A DNA stretch of 64,000 nt from an uncultured Dehalococcoidia bacterium (GCA_958295865.1 CATQHF010000002.1:248001-312000); one strand, 5' to 3'. Counted from the stretch's first letter, positions 51,911 to 60,064 are shown. Translations and numbers: made by a program. Notes: a model not told the origin generated them from the letters alone.

Positions 51911-53015
51911 GGTCTGCGGAAGCGGTGGCCGGCTTCATCCCGTAGCAAGTGCGGCAATAGTTGGGAATGTCGTTGCCGGCAATTCGTCGGCGCAGCTCCC
52001 GGTATTTGTCATTGTTCCAGATATTGACGAACGGCTCATCGAACAAATTGCCCATTTTTACCACGCTGGAATCGGCTATTTGACAGCAGGGAACGACATC
52101 GCCGTTCGCCGCGATGTAGGAACTGGTCCAGGGCCAAGGGCAGCGGTTGGCTTCGGAATACCTTTGACCGCGCTCGACGCTGAGCCGCATACCGATTTCG
52201 GCGGCGACTTTTCTCGATTCCCGTATAAGCCGGTCCGTCTTGGAAGATTCGCCGGAGATGTCAATCGGCGCGATTGCGCCTTCCATCTCCTCTTTGCCCC
52301 AATCGGTCAGCAAAGTCGTTATCGTCAACTTGTCCACACCGAGCCTTTTCGCCAATCTTACCAAGTCGGGAAGCTCGTGCGCGTTGCGCTGCGTCGCTAC
52401 GCAGCGCAATTCAATTCTGGGCCAGATATTGTTACCTCGACGGCGCACCATGTCGGCGACATTATTGACGACTTTCTCGAAGTTTCCGTTGACACGAATT
52501 GACTCGAATGTCTCAGCCGTCGCTCCGTCCATACTGATGGTGATCGTGGTCCCTCGCAGCGAGCTCAGCCTGGAAGCGATGTTATCCGTATAAATCGAGC
52601 CATTGCTGACGATGGACATATCGATGCCCTCGCGCTCCCCCTCTTCCAGCATATCAATCAGATGGCGGTTCAGCAGAGGTTCGCCCATCCCCTGCAACTT
52701 AATCTGACGGAGCGCGGGAAGCTGACGGAGAATCGAGGTGAACCTCTCCATAGTCAAGCGCGTCGTGAGCCGCTCCCAATGCGTTACTTGGCAGTGGTCG
52801 CAGGCGAAGTTGCAGGTATCTATCGGTTCCAGGTCGACGCTGGTGGGCAGGAAAGGGGTATTTCTCAGTCCGAACCGCTTTGCTATACGCCCCCCGATGG
52901 TGTGATAAACCTTTGCAGGACTTACACCCCCGCCCGCACTTATATTCTTATAGCGCACAATCAAGGCGCGCCACAAATTATTCAGTACAAAGCCACGCAT
53001 GCCGTTACCGTTCAA
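51882..53015 (-). CDS. Radical SAM/SPASM-domain protein
   Basis: A 377-residue enzyme with the radical SAM motif CNFACDHCQ near residue 70 and a C-terminal SPASM domain holding extra cysteines (NRCPWPWTSSY, GDVVPCCQIAD, NYCRTCYGM) for one or more auxiliary clusters. LQGMGEPLLNRHL and SNGSIYTDNIASRL are typical barrel strands. SPASM proteins modify peptides, tRNA or sugars; in glycan loci some oxidise or epimerise sugars. TTG 53015 has AAGGAG seven bases before; the start NGNGMRGFVLNNLWRAL is the leader shared with two neighbours. ATG 53000 is an alternative. Confidence 0.88.
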   Translation of the reverse strand: MNGNGMRGFVLNNLWRALIVRYKNISAGGGVSPAKVYHTIGGRIAKRFGLRNTPFLPTSVDLEPIDTCNFACDHCQVTHWERLTTRLTMERFTSILRQLPALRQIKLQGMGEPLLNRHLIDMLEEGEREGIDMSIVSNGSIYTDNIASRLSSLRGTTITISMDGATAETFESIRVNGNFEKVVNNVADMVRRRGNNIWPRIELRCVATQRNAHELPDLVRLAKRLGVDKLTITTLLTDWGKEEMEGAIAPIDISGESSKTDRLIRESRKVAAEIGMRLSVERGQRYSEANRCPWPWTSSYIAANGDVVPCCQIADSSVVKMGNLFDEPFVNIWNNDKYRELRRRIAGNDIPNYCRTCYGMKPATASADREEEIRLGR

Positions 53016-53030
53016 GGCTTAACTCCTTCC
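52955..53030 (-). repeat. Gene-junction repeat, copy 1
   Basis: Minus-strand segment from the GT39-type end (GGAAGGAGTTAAGCC) through TTG and codons for GNGMRGFVLNNLWRALIVRY. It combines ribosome-binding site, overlapping stop/start and a shared N-terminal coding stretch. Homologous copies are at about 51830-51910 and 49755-49835. Confidence 0.75.
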
Positions 53031-53100
53031 ACCCATATCCTATCAAAATTGCCCTCCATGTGCATGTATTGGCCGGTTCTGATGCGGGACTACGGGAGAG
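53012..53100 (-). pseudogene. Decayed 3' end of a GT39-like gene
   Basis: Minus-strand codons read LP-stop-SRIRTGQYMHMEGNFDRIWVEG-VKP-stop. They match the last residues of the intact GT39 gene (LPEYDITHLSTGQYVQTGGGFENIW), with GAG changed to TAG and two codons deleted. About 25 codons remain. The fragment lies between the polymerase and radical SAM genes, with its stop (53012-53014) overlapping the TTG start at 53013-53015. It shows that another GT39 copy once ended here. Confidence 0.7.
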
Positions 53101-53130
53101 CCGCCGCCGCCACGCCTCGCCCGTCTAATA

Positions 53131-55845
53131 TCACGCCTCGCCCGCCGAATCTGGTTCTTGTTGCCCCCGTTGTCGCTGAACGAGGAACGCCGCCATAGCG
53201 CAGGTCAAGCCTATGAGGAAGTTGAATGTCCCCTGAGTAAGCAGATGGTGGAAGCTCATGCCGACGAAGCCCATCACTACTACCCATGCGCCGATTGTAT
53301 CTCTGGCAAGGGATGGCGGCATTGTGAAGTACAGTCGCACGAGATACAGCAGCGCCAGCAGGTACAGCGCCAACGGGATGATGCCCGCCTCCCCAATCAG
53401 CATGAGGTATAGGTTGTGGGTGCCTGTGGGTCTGTTTTGAGGTCCAATTCGCGCGCCTTCCATGTAGTGAAGCTGATACAGACCGTGTCCGAAGACGGGC
53501 GAATTCAGCGCCTTTTCCGCGCCCATTCGCCACAGACCCAACCGCACCGGCAGCGCTCCCTCTTTCTCGAATCTGACAATTCCCAATACATTACGCGCGG
53601 ATTCTATGCCAGTGAGGCTCGGCGCTATCGGACCCAGGACGGGCGTCTGCCCTCGATGTGTTCTGCCGTCCTTTTCGTAATAGACATAGGCGCGCAAGAA
53701 CTTGCCCAAGTCTTCGCCGGTCGGAGTGTATCTCCACGACGCGGCGCCCTCGATGTCAGACCATTTGGCATCGTCGAACGCCGCGTCGGAGCGCTGCCAC
53801 TGCCAAGGCTGGATCGGGTCGTCGTCCAATCGGTGCGGCTGATCCCCTACCAGGCTGATGAAGATAATCCCACCCACCCACCTTTGCTCGGCGACGCCGC
53901 CGGTTACCAGCGCCCCGAAAATGACGGCAGCCTCCGCTATCGGGCCTATGGCGGGCGTCCGCTCTAGATATGTTCTACCGTCCCTTTCGTAATGGACATA
54001 GGCGCGCAAGAACTTGCCGAAGTCTTCATCGGTCGGAGTGTATGTCAATCCGTTAGCACCTTGGATGTCGCTCCAGTCGGCATCGTCGGACGCCGTGTTG
54101 GAGCGCTGCCACTGCCAAAACTCGGCCTGGTCGTCGTCCGCTCGGTGCGCCTCGTCCCCCTCCGGCACGACTCTGATAGCCTCACCCACCCGCGGCTCTC
54201 CGTAGGCGGCTCTGACTACAAGCGTCTCCGAAATGACGGCAGCCTGCGCTATCGGACCTATGACGGTAGCCTGCGCTATCGGACCTATGGCGGGCGTCTG
54301 CCCTAGTATTGTCTTGCCGTCCTTTTCGTAATAGATATAGGCGCGCAAGAACTTGTCTATATCCGCATCGGTCGGAGTGTAGTCGTAGGTCCGGGGCAAG
54401 ACTAATGCCCTATCGATTTCGCTCCAGGTGGCATCATTGGGCACATCGGCATCGTCGGCGCGTGCGTCGGCGCGCTGCCAATGCCAAAGCTGGGGCGGGT
54501 CGTCGTCCGCTCGGTGCGGTTGGTCCTCTCCCAGGCCGACGATGATAGGCTCACCTACACGCCGCTCCGCATCGACGCCTCCGCTTACCTGCGCCTCGGA
54601 AATGACGACAGCCTGCGCTATCGGACCTATGGCGGGCGTCTGCCCTAGTATTGTCTTGCCGTCCTTTTCGTAATAGACATAGGCGCGTAAGAACTTGTCT
54701 ATATCCGCATCGGTCGGGGTGTAGTCGTAGGTCCGGGGTGAGACTAATGCCCTATCGATTTCGCTCCAGGTGGCATCATTGGGCACATCGGCATCGTCGG
54801 CGCGTGCGTCGGCGCGCTGCCAATGCCAACCCTGGAACGGGTCGTCGTCCACTCGATGCGGCTGGTCCTCTCCCAGGCCGACGATGATAGGCTCACCTAC
54901 ACGCCGCTCCGCATCTGTGCCCCCTCTTACCGGCGCCCTGTAAATATCGTCATACGGCGCTGCGATTGGAGTCGGAGCGCTCGTCGCCGTCGGCGTGCTT
55001 GTCGCCACCGGCAGCGTGCCTGACGAATCCCCACGAAACGGCAAAGGCACTTCAAATTGTATGAATATGTATGCCAATACGCCGACCACGCCCAGAACGG
55101 ACAGGATTACGGCGGGCAGGTTTTGCGGCAGGCGGCGCGCGTTCACCAGCAGATAGAGCGTCAGTATCACGCCCACCGCGGCGATTGCGGTGTTGGAAAT
55201 CGTCAGAAACGCGGCTGCATATCCCAGCGCCAGAGCCGCATACGCAAGCGGGCGCTGTCGCCGGTTGTGCAGAAGCGCCAACGCCAGCGCTATCGTCATT
55301 GCCGCGATGAAGCCGGCGTCGTTAGGATCGGTAAAAGTGCCGGCCAGGCGATAGGGAATCCGATACTCCGGCGGCAGCACGCCAATATCGCGCAGTTGCA
55401 GCGTTGCCACGATGACCGCGCAGCTCGCCATCAACGCCACGAGCATCCACTTCAGCAACTTCTCCACGCCGATACGCCTCATCAGCGACAAGCCGCCAAG
55501 TATGGCAGCCAGCGTAACGCCGAGGAAGAAGACTTGGCGCACGAAGTCCCCGGTCTGCAATTCGGCGTCTGTGGCGAGCGAGACGACAGAGGCGATGAGC
55601 AGATAGGACGCTATCGCGGCGAGAAGCAATAGCGCGGGCGTACCGATGGACTTCCATGAACGGACGCTCACGAAAGCCAGCAGCAGCATGCAGCACAGGG
55701 TGATAGACCCAAGGACTAGCGGCTCTATCACGCCGCCTTGCAGCTTTATATGCACCAGGACGGCAAGCGCCCAGAAGGAAAAGGCGATGCAGGGGACTGA
55801 CAGGAACTCCAGCCTCTTCCAGAGTAAAGGGATGAGCGAAATCAT
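53131..55845 (-). CDS. O-antigen-ligase/polymerase-like membrane protein with four inserted Ig-like repeats
   Basis: 904 residues. Residues 1-265 form about eight membrane helices of an O-antigen ligase/Wzy protein (GTFTDPNDAGFIAAM is the usual motif). A Thr/Pro linker (275-296) leads into four repeats at about 305-415, 419-530, 538-643 and 644-745, each with W(H/Q)WQR, YTPT, (D/G)KFLRAYV and a Tyr-Glu-x-Asp-Gly strand. This looks like a bacterial Ig-like surface module. The ligase fold then resumes: LWRMGAEKALNSPVFGHG and TGTHNLYLMLIGEAGI, with His810-Asn811, then the last helices. Usual family members have about 400-450 residues and no such insert. It probably joins or polymerises sugar units at the outer face of the membrane. 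Confidence 0.88.
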   Translation of the reverse strand: MISLIPLLWKRLEFLSVPCIAFSFWALAVLVHIKLQGGVIEPLVLGSITLCCMLLLAFVSVRSWKSIGTPALLLLAAIASYLLIASVVSLATDAELQTGDFVRQVFFLGVTLAAILGGLSLMRRIGVEKLLKWMLVALMASCAVIVATLQLRDIGVLPPEYRIPYRLAGTFTDPNDAGFIAAMTIALALALLHNRRQRPLAYAALALGYAAAFLTISNTAIAAVGVILTLYLLVNARRLPQNLPAVILSVLGVVGVLAYIFIQFEVPLPFRGDSSGTLPVATSTPTATSAPTPIAAPYDDIYRAPVRGGTDAERRVGEPIIVGLGEDQPHRVDDDPFQGWHWQRADARADDADVPNDATWSEIDRALVSPRTYDYTPTDADIDKFLRAYVYYEKDGKTILGQTPAIGPIAQAVVISEAQVSGGVDAERRVGEPIIVGLGEDQPHRADDDPPQLWHWQRADARADDADVPNDATWSEIDRALVLPRTYDYTPTDADIDKFLRAYIYYEKDGKTILGQTPAIGPIAQATVIGPIAQAAVISETLVVRAAYGEPRVGEAIRVVPEGDEAHRADDDQAEFWQWQRSNTASDDADWSDIQGANGLTYTPTDEDFGKFLRAYVHYERDGRTYLERTPAIGPIAEAAVIFGALVTGGVAEQRWVGGIIFISLVGDQPHRLDDDPIQPWQWQRSDAAFDDAKWSDIEGAASWRYTPTGEDLGKFLRAYVYYEKDGRTHRGQTPVLGPIAPSLTGIESARNVLGIVRFEKEGALPVRLGLWRMGAEKALNSPVFGHGLYQLHYMEGARIGPQNRPTGTHNLYLMLIGEAGIIPLALYLLALLYLVRLYFTMPPSLARDTIGAWVVVMGFVGMSFHHLLTQGTFNFLIGLTCAMAAFLVQRQRGQQEPDSAGEA
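54301..54984 (-). repeat. Two near-identical 342-bp tandem coding repeats
   Basis: The sequence starting CCCTAGTATTGTCTTGCC at 54301 recurs at 54643, a period of 342 bp (114 codons), with few differences. The units encode Ig-like repeats 2 and 1 of the polymerase. A 27-bp sub-duplication (about 54236-54298) encodes IGPIAQATVIGPIAQAAVI. High identity means recent duplication or gene conversion, and the unit number may vary between strains. Confidence 0.85.
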
Positions 55846-55919
55846 AGGAACTTATCTTGTGAATAGACCGATTGTGATTTTCAGAGTTGAGCGGCAGCTT
55901 CGATTGTACTTGAATGCGC

Positions 55920-56078
55920 CCCAATCGTCATTCCCGTGAAAACGGGAATCCAGAATCTCAGAATGTAGGCGCTTTCGCATATTCTAGTCTATCTCAAAGC
56001 GCTGGGTTCCTGCTTTCGCAGGAATGACGGGTGAGTGAGCAGAAATGACGATATGAAAGTCAAAATGCCAACAGAACC
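55920..56078. repeat. Family A MITE-like element, copy 4
   Basis: Contains CATTCCCGTGAAAACGGGAATCC, ATATTCTAGTCTATCTCAAAGCG and TTCCTGCTTTCGCAGGAATGACG. The right terminus is AACAGAACC followed by TA 56079-56080; the left terminus is missing. It occupies most of the gap between the polymerase and the GT4 gene. Confidence 0.7.
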
Positions 56079-56099
56079 TAACAATACTCCCCTGCCCGA

Positions 56100-57239
56100 C
56101 TACTTCGCGCACAGCCCGCGCAGCTCGGCGGCAACGCGATCGTACCAGTTTGCGCTGCGAAAGTAGTCGCCCCGACGCTTTGCGCCCTCACACAGCCGCC
56201 GATACAGCTGCGGGTCTTCCAGCAGCCGCTCGATTGCCGCCCTGACCTCCGCAGCGGAGCGGGGTTCTATGAGCAGCCCGCTCTCCTCGTGCTCCACCAG
56301 CTCGGGGACGCCTCCCATCTTAGCGGCGACCACCGGCACGCCGCATTGGAACGCTTCCAGGATGACTCCGGGGTAGCCCTCGCTGCGATAGTAGCTGGGA
56401 TACAGCAGCAGGTCGTGCTCGCTTATGACGCGCGGCATGTCCGTCGGGTCGAGAACACCGCCGTATGTCGCCCTAGGATGCCCGTCGAAAAGGGAAAAGT
56501 CGGTGTTGGACATACCCGGCCCGAATACATTCAGATGGCAGTTCTCCGGCAGATGTCGGCATGCGTCGAGGGCTTCGGCAAGACCTTTGTCCATGTGCAG
56601 ACGGGCTACGAAAATCAGATTGCTCACCTCATCGCGTCCGATTGTGTACGGCGGCTCGATGTCCCTCGTATTAGGAAACCAGCGAAAGTTGCGCCAATTG
56701 CCGAACATACGCTGCAAGCCTTGTGTCTCCACATACACCAGCGCAGAGCGCATCCAGGTGCGGCTTGACACCCAGCGAGATAGAGCGCCATATTTCAGGT
56801 AGTCCGCGCTCAAGTCCCCGCCGGTGATGCGGACGACCAAGGGCTTGCGCGCGATTTTGCACACGACCCAGAAGAACGACGCCATACTTATCGCCGAATA
56901 GGACGCCAAAATCAGGAAGACGACATCGGAGCGGTGGAGCCTTTTCAGCGCGCCCCAAGTAATCCGCAGGAAGCGCGCCAGATAGTTGGCGCGGATTCTC
57001 CACGCCGACAGGTTGGTTACGCCCCCCGATGTGTCCACGACTTCCATGCCGAAGCCGCGCGCGCCCAATTCGCGCACCTGCTCGTCCGCCATCACCTTGT
57101 TGCCCCCGACGATGTTGGTGTCGGATGCTCCCGCTTTCTGTATCGGAGCGATGAGCAGGATGCTGGGCGTATCACTTCCGCTATCGGTCAAGGGGCATTC
57201 CTCGCTTGGCGGGTTATTCCGCGCTTCCACCGTCGTCAT
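56100..57239 (-). CDS. Family 4 glycosyltransferase
   Basis: A 379-residue GT4 protein, third member of the paralogous group with 43193 and 44350. SILLIAPIQKAGASDTNIVGGNK begins the acceptor half; NLIFVARLHMDKGLAEALDAC and HDLLLYPSYYRSEGYPGVILEAFQCGVPVVA, with E-x7-E, form the donor half. ATG 57239 overlaps the flippase stop as ATGA; the frame is open to 57281 inside the flippase gene. Confidence 0.9.
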   Translation of the reverse strand: MTTVEARNNPPSEECPLTDSGSDTPSILLIAPIQKAGASDTNIVGGNKVMADEQVRELGARGFGMEVVDTSGGVTNLSAWRIRANYLARFLRITWGALKRLHRSDVVFLILASYSAISMASFFWVVCKIARKPLVVRITGGDLSADYLKYGALSRWVSSRTWMRSALVYVETQGLQRMFGNWRNFRWFPNTRDIEPPYTIGRDEVSNLIFVARLHMDKGLAEALDACRHLPENCHLNVFGPGMSNTDFSLFDGHPRATYGGVLDPTDMPRVISEHDLLLYPSYYRSEGYPGVILEAFQCGVPVVAAKMGGVPELVEHEESGLLIEPRSAAEVRAAIERLLEDPQLYRRLCEGAKRRGDYFRSANWYDRVAAELRGLCAK

Positions 57240-58585
57240 CTGCCGGTCGCCTGGGCAAGCGCGGATCTGCCCGCAGCCCACAGAAAGCCCGCGTCATCGC
57301 GTCTGGGCAGCCATACCGCGCGCAAGCCCGTTCTTGTCGTTCTGTGAAAGACGACGGCGAGCAGCAAACAGCTGCACAGCATGCCCACGGTCATGCCCCA
57401 CCCCGCCGCCGCGACCCCAAGATTAGAGTATAGCAGGAGAAGCGCGCCGAGATTGGCGCACAGCCCCAGGAAGACCGCCCAAGAGCAGATATGCGGGCGG
57501 TTCGCGCCCCTGAAGTGCGTCAGGAAGATCCCGGATACGGCGTAGGCGAGCATCCCCGGCGCGATAATCCACAAAAGCGGAAGCGCGGGCAGGAATGCTT
57601 CCGAAAGCAGCAGTCGCACCAGAGGCGCGCTTAGCGCAAGCACTACGAGCATGGGAATTGCCGTGCCAGCGCAGACGAGGCGCAAGCAGAGCGCGACCGT
57701 CTCGATGCGCTCCGCGCCCGCGATACGGGGGAATAGCGCGTTGCCCACCGCGTTGGAGATTAGCATGAACCCAAGCATCAGCGCGCTCGCCGCCGCGAAC
57801 AGCCCGATTTCGCCCTGGCTGGCAATCAGCCCCAGGACGACGACGCCAAAATGGGGTTCGACGAAGACACCTATCCGCGCGGCATGGTATTTCAAGCCGT
57901 AGCCTAGGACGCGGCTGATGTTCGAGCGGCGCGGCATCTCCGCGCCCAGACCGCAATGCCGCCGCAGATACAGCAGGCAGGCGGCTATCATCACGCCATG
58001 CCCGGCGACAAAGGCGACAATCGCCCCGTCCGCGCCAAGCCCCAGCTCCCATACGAGAACCAGTATCGCGCCCACATTCGCCGCGACGCGGAGTATCGAA
58101 AAGACCGCCAAGCCCCTAAAGCGTCGAAGCGCGACGAGCTGGTGGTCGAGCGCGACGGAGATGGTCGTCAAGGGGATCAGCGTCAGCGCCAGTAGGAATG
58201 TGTGAGTCTCCGCCTTCTGAAAGAACGCGATTTCGCTGTATATCAGCGGAACGGCGAGGGCGGCGGCAAGCGCTCCCCCGACTATGCCGATTATCAGGGC
58301 GGAGGACACGCCTTGCGACACGCTCATCTGCCGCGCCGCGACGAAGTATTGAGCGCCCTGCTGCGCGCCGGGCGTGAAGACTAAGCCGAGCAGCGTCCCG
58401 AACACGAGGCAGACGGCATACGCGCCCCTTCCTTCGGGAAGAAGCATGTAGGCGAGCAAACCCTGTATCAGCAGCGTCAGCGCAGCCATGCCGCCCAGGG
58501 TGGCGAACATCACGGACGCATCCTGCCCGCCGGTCGTGTCCGGGGCCTCTAGCGCGTCTGAAGTTCCCGATTTAGATTGGAGCAT
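57236..58585 (-). CDS. Polysaccharide flippase (Wzx-like)
   Basis: About 449 residues and 12-14 membrane helices. FATLGGMAALTLLIQGLLAYMLLPEGRGAYAVCLVFGTLLG is the first helical pair with the family's LLPEGRG turn. GLKYHAARIGVFVEPHFGVVVLG and LWIIAPGMLAYAVSGIFLTHFRGANRP are later landmarks. It is unlike the flippase at 46326 in sequence, so the locus exports two substrates or one is being replaced. The start is uncertain; ATG 58585 is used, GTG/TTG options lie up to 58633. Confidence 0.85.
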   Translation of the reverse strand: MLQSKSGTSDALEAPDTTGGQDASVMFATLGGMAALTLLIQGLLAYMLLPEGRGAYAVCLVFGTLLGLVFTPGAQQGAQYFVAARQMSVSQGVSSALIIGIVGGALAAALAVPLIYSEIAFFQKAETHTFLLALTLIPLTTISVALDHQLVALRRFRGLAVFSILRVAANVGAILVLVWELGLGADGAIVAFVAGHGVMIAACLLYLRRHCGLGAEMPRRSNISRVLGYGLKYHAARIGVFVEPHFGVVVLGLIASQGEIGLFAAASALMLGFMLISNAVGNALFPRIAGAERIETVALCLRLVCAGTAIPMLVVLALSAPLVRLLLSEAFLPALPLLWIIAPGMLAYAVSGIFLTHFRGANRPHICSWAVFLGLCANLGALLLLYSNLGVAAAGWGMTVGMLCSCLLLAVVFHRTTRTGLRAVWLPRRDDAGFLWAAGRSALAQATGR

Positions 58586-58679
58586 AACGCGGATTACTGA
58601 AACACAAAGATTGAGCCTCGTGGCGCTCACCAAGAAAATCAGGGTTCACTTCTTTTCAATAATCTTTCTAAAAAACCCA

Positions 58680-59765
58680 CTAGGTTTTTGCGGGGGGGGG
58701 GGGGGGTAAAAGTGTATCATCCAGTCTATCTGCTTGGAGACGCTCCGGAATGAAGAAGCCCACTCCCCAGCTCAGGTGCATCGTGGCAAGCGCGAGCGGA
58801 AGCAGCGCTGCCGCCATGTCCCGCCGCCGAAAGCCTACTACGACCGAGCCGCCCACGATAGTCAGTGCATAGGCAAGCAGCAGCGCGGTCAGCAGCCACG
58901 GAAATCCCGCCACAGCCAACGCAGCCCCGACTGCCAAGCCAAGTATCAGCCCCGGAGCCGCAAGATGCCGATAGCGAATGGAGCCCGGATGCTTCATCAG
59001 CACCACCGACTTACCTCGACCGTAATTGAAATACTGCCGCGCCAGCGCCCACATCGAGCCGCGCGGCCGGTACTCTACCACCAACTCCGGGTCGAACCAG
59101 ACCGTCTTGCCGCGCTTTCGCAAGCGGTAATTGAGTTCGTAGTCCTCATTTCGCGCAAGGTTGGCGTATCCTCCGCCCAACTCCTCCAGCGTCCTGCGGG
59201 AGAACACGCCCAGAAAGGCGGTGTCGGCGGCTCCCTCCTGCCCGCCCAGACGATGGCGGGAGTCGCCCACGCCCAATAGGGTTGTCATGGCTATCGCCAC
59301 CGTTCGCTCGAACAGGGTAGTTCCCACCGCTAATTGCCGCCCGCCGACATTCGCCGCTCCCGTTCGCTTCAAGGTTTGCAAGGCGCGGCTTATGTAACCG
59401 GGTGGAAGGACGACATGGGCGTCGCAGCGCACTATGAAGTCGCCGGTCGCGGTCTGAAACGCCGCGTTGGCTCCGGGCACGAGGACCCTCTCCGGATTGG
59501 AAATCAACTTCACCGACGGATGAGCCTGCCGAATAAGCTCGGACATGGTCGGGGTTTCACAGCCGTCGGCGACTATGACCTCCATCTCACCCTCATAGTC
59601 CTGAGCGAATACCGAATCAAGAGTGGATATGATGGTCGCTTCCGCATCGCGCGCCGGAATTATCACCGACACGCGGGGAAGGTCATGGGATGACCCTTGG
59701 GATTCGAGGGTTGCCGATTTTGGGTGTTCGCTCGTTCCGATGTTCATGTGTTCGCTTGTGTTCAT
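58680..59765 (-). CDS. Family 2 glycosyltransferase with C-terminal membrane helices
   Basis: About 361 residues. The GT-A fold is clear: LPRVSVIIPARDAEATIISTLDSVF, EVIVADGCE, ATGDFIVRCDAHVVLP with DxD-type Asp, and ARNEDYELNYRLRKRG with the catalytic ED. Three hydrophobic helices follow (ALAVAGFPWLLTALLLAYALTIVGGSVVV). The C-terminus ends DDTLLPPPPPAKT within the G15 tract. ATG 59765 lies 4 bases from a family A element, so the native 5' region has been replaced; the N-terminus (MNTSEHMNIGTSEH) is repetitive and the start is uncertain. Confidence 0.87.
   Translation of the reverse strand: MNTSEHMNIGTSEHPKSATLESQGSSHDLPRVSVIIPARDAEATIISTLDSVFAQDYEGEMEVIVADGCETPTMSELIRQAHPSVKLISNPERVLVPGANAAFQTATGDFIVRCDAHVVLPPGYISRALQTLKRTGAANVGGRQLAVGTTLFERTVAIAMTTLLGVGDSRHRLGGQEGAADTAFLGVFSRRTLEELGGGYANLARNEDYELNYRLRKRGKTVWFDPELVVEYRPRGSMWALARQYFNYGRGKSVVLMKHPGSIRYRHLAAPGLILGLAVGAALAVAGFPWLLTALLLAYALTIVGGSVVVGFRRRDMAAALLPLALATMHLSWGVGFFIPERLQADRLDDTLLPPPPPAKT
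58692..58706. repeat. Poly-G tract (15 G), coding Pro on the minus strand
   Basis: A run of 15 G on the plus strand encodes the final PPPPP of the GT2 gene at 58680. On the minus strand it is a C run followed by GCAAAAA, like the plus-strand C run at 43164 followed by GCACAAAA. Slippage would change only the last residues and the stop position. Confidence 0.9.
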
Positions 59766-59769
59766 GGTA

Positions 59770-60064
59770 GGTTGGGTGGATATATGCGTCATTCCCGTTT
59801 TCACGGGAATCCAGAATATCAGAATGTAGCCGCTTTCGTATATTTTAGGCTATCTCAATAGAAAATTGCATTAGTCGCTTCCCCCTTGATGGGGGAAGGT
59901 TAGGATAGGGGTGAATAGGATGGGGGTGAAAATGCTTGTCCATCGACGGCTAAACTGTACTGATGCAATTTTCTCATCTCAAAGCGCCGGATTCCTGCGA
60001 AAGCAGAAATGACGGGTGAGTGAGCAGGAATGACGAGATGAAAAGTCTAAATGTCAGCAGAACC
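59770..60064. repeat. Family A MITE-like element, copy 5, interrupted by a family B element
   Basis: TA 59768-59769 precedes GGTTGGGTGGATA and the right end is CAGCAGAACC with TA 60065-60066. The core is split after GGCTATCTCAA by a family B element (59859-59976) and resumes with TCTCAAAGCGCCGG. The right TA plus G gives the TAG stop codon of the oxidoreductase at 60064. Confidence 0.85.
59859..59976. repeat. Family B MITE-like element, copy 2, nested in family A
   Basis: About 118 bp from TAGAAAATTGCATTAGT to ACTGATGCAATTTTCTCA, flanked by the direct repeat TCTCAA (59853-59858 and 59977-59982). Because the uninterrupted family A copies have a single TCTCAA at this point, this is a clean record of transposition with 6-bp duplication. 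It contains TCCCCCTTGATGGGGGA, a small hairpin. Confidence 0.9.

Noticed and set aside
54230..54990. Tandem repeats considered as a CRISPR array or satellite
   Set aside because: Units are 342 bp, in frame and protein-coding, with no short repeat/spacer pattern.
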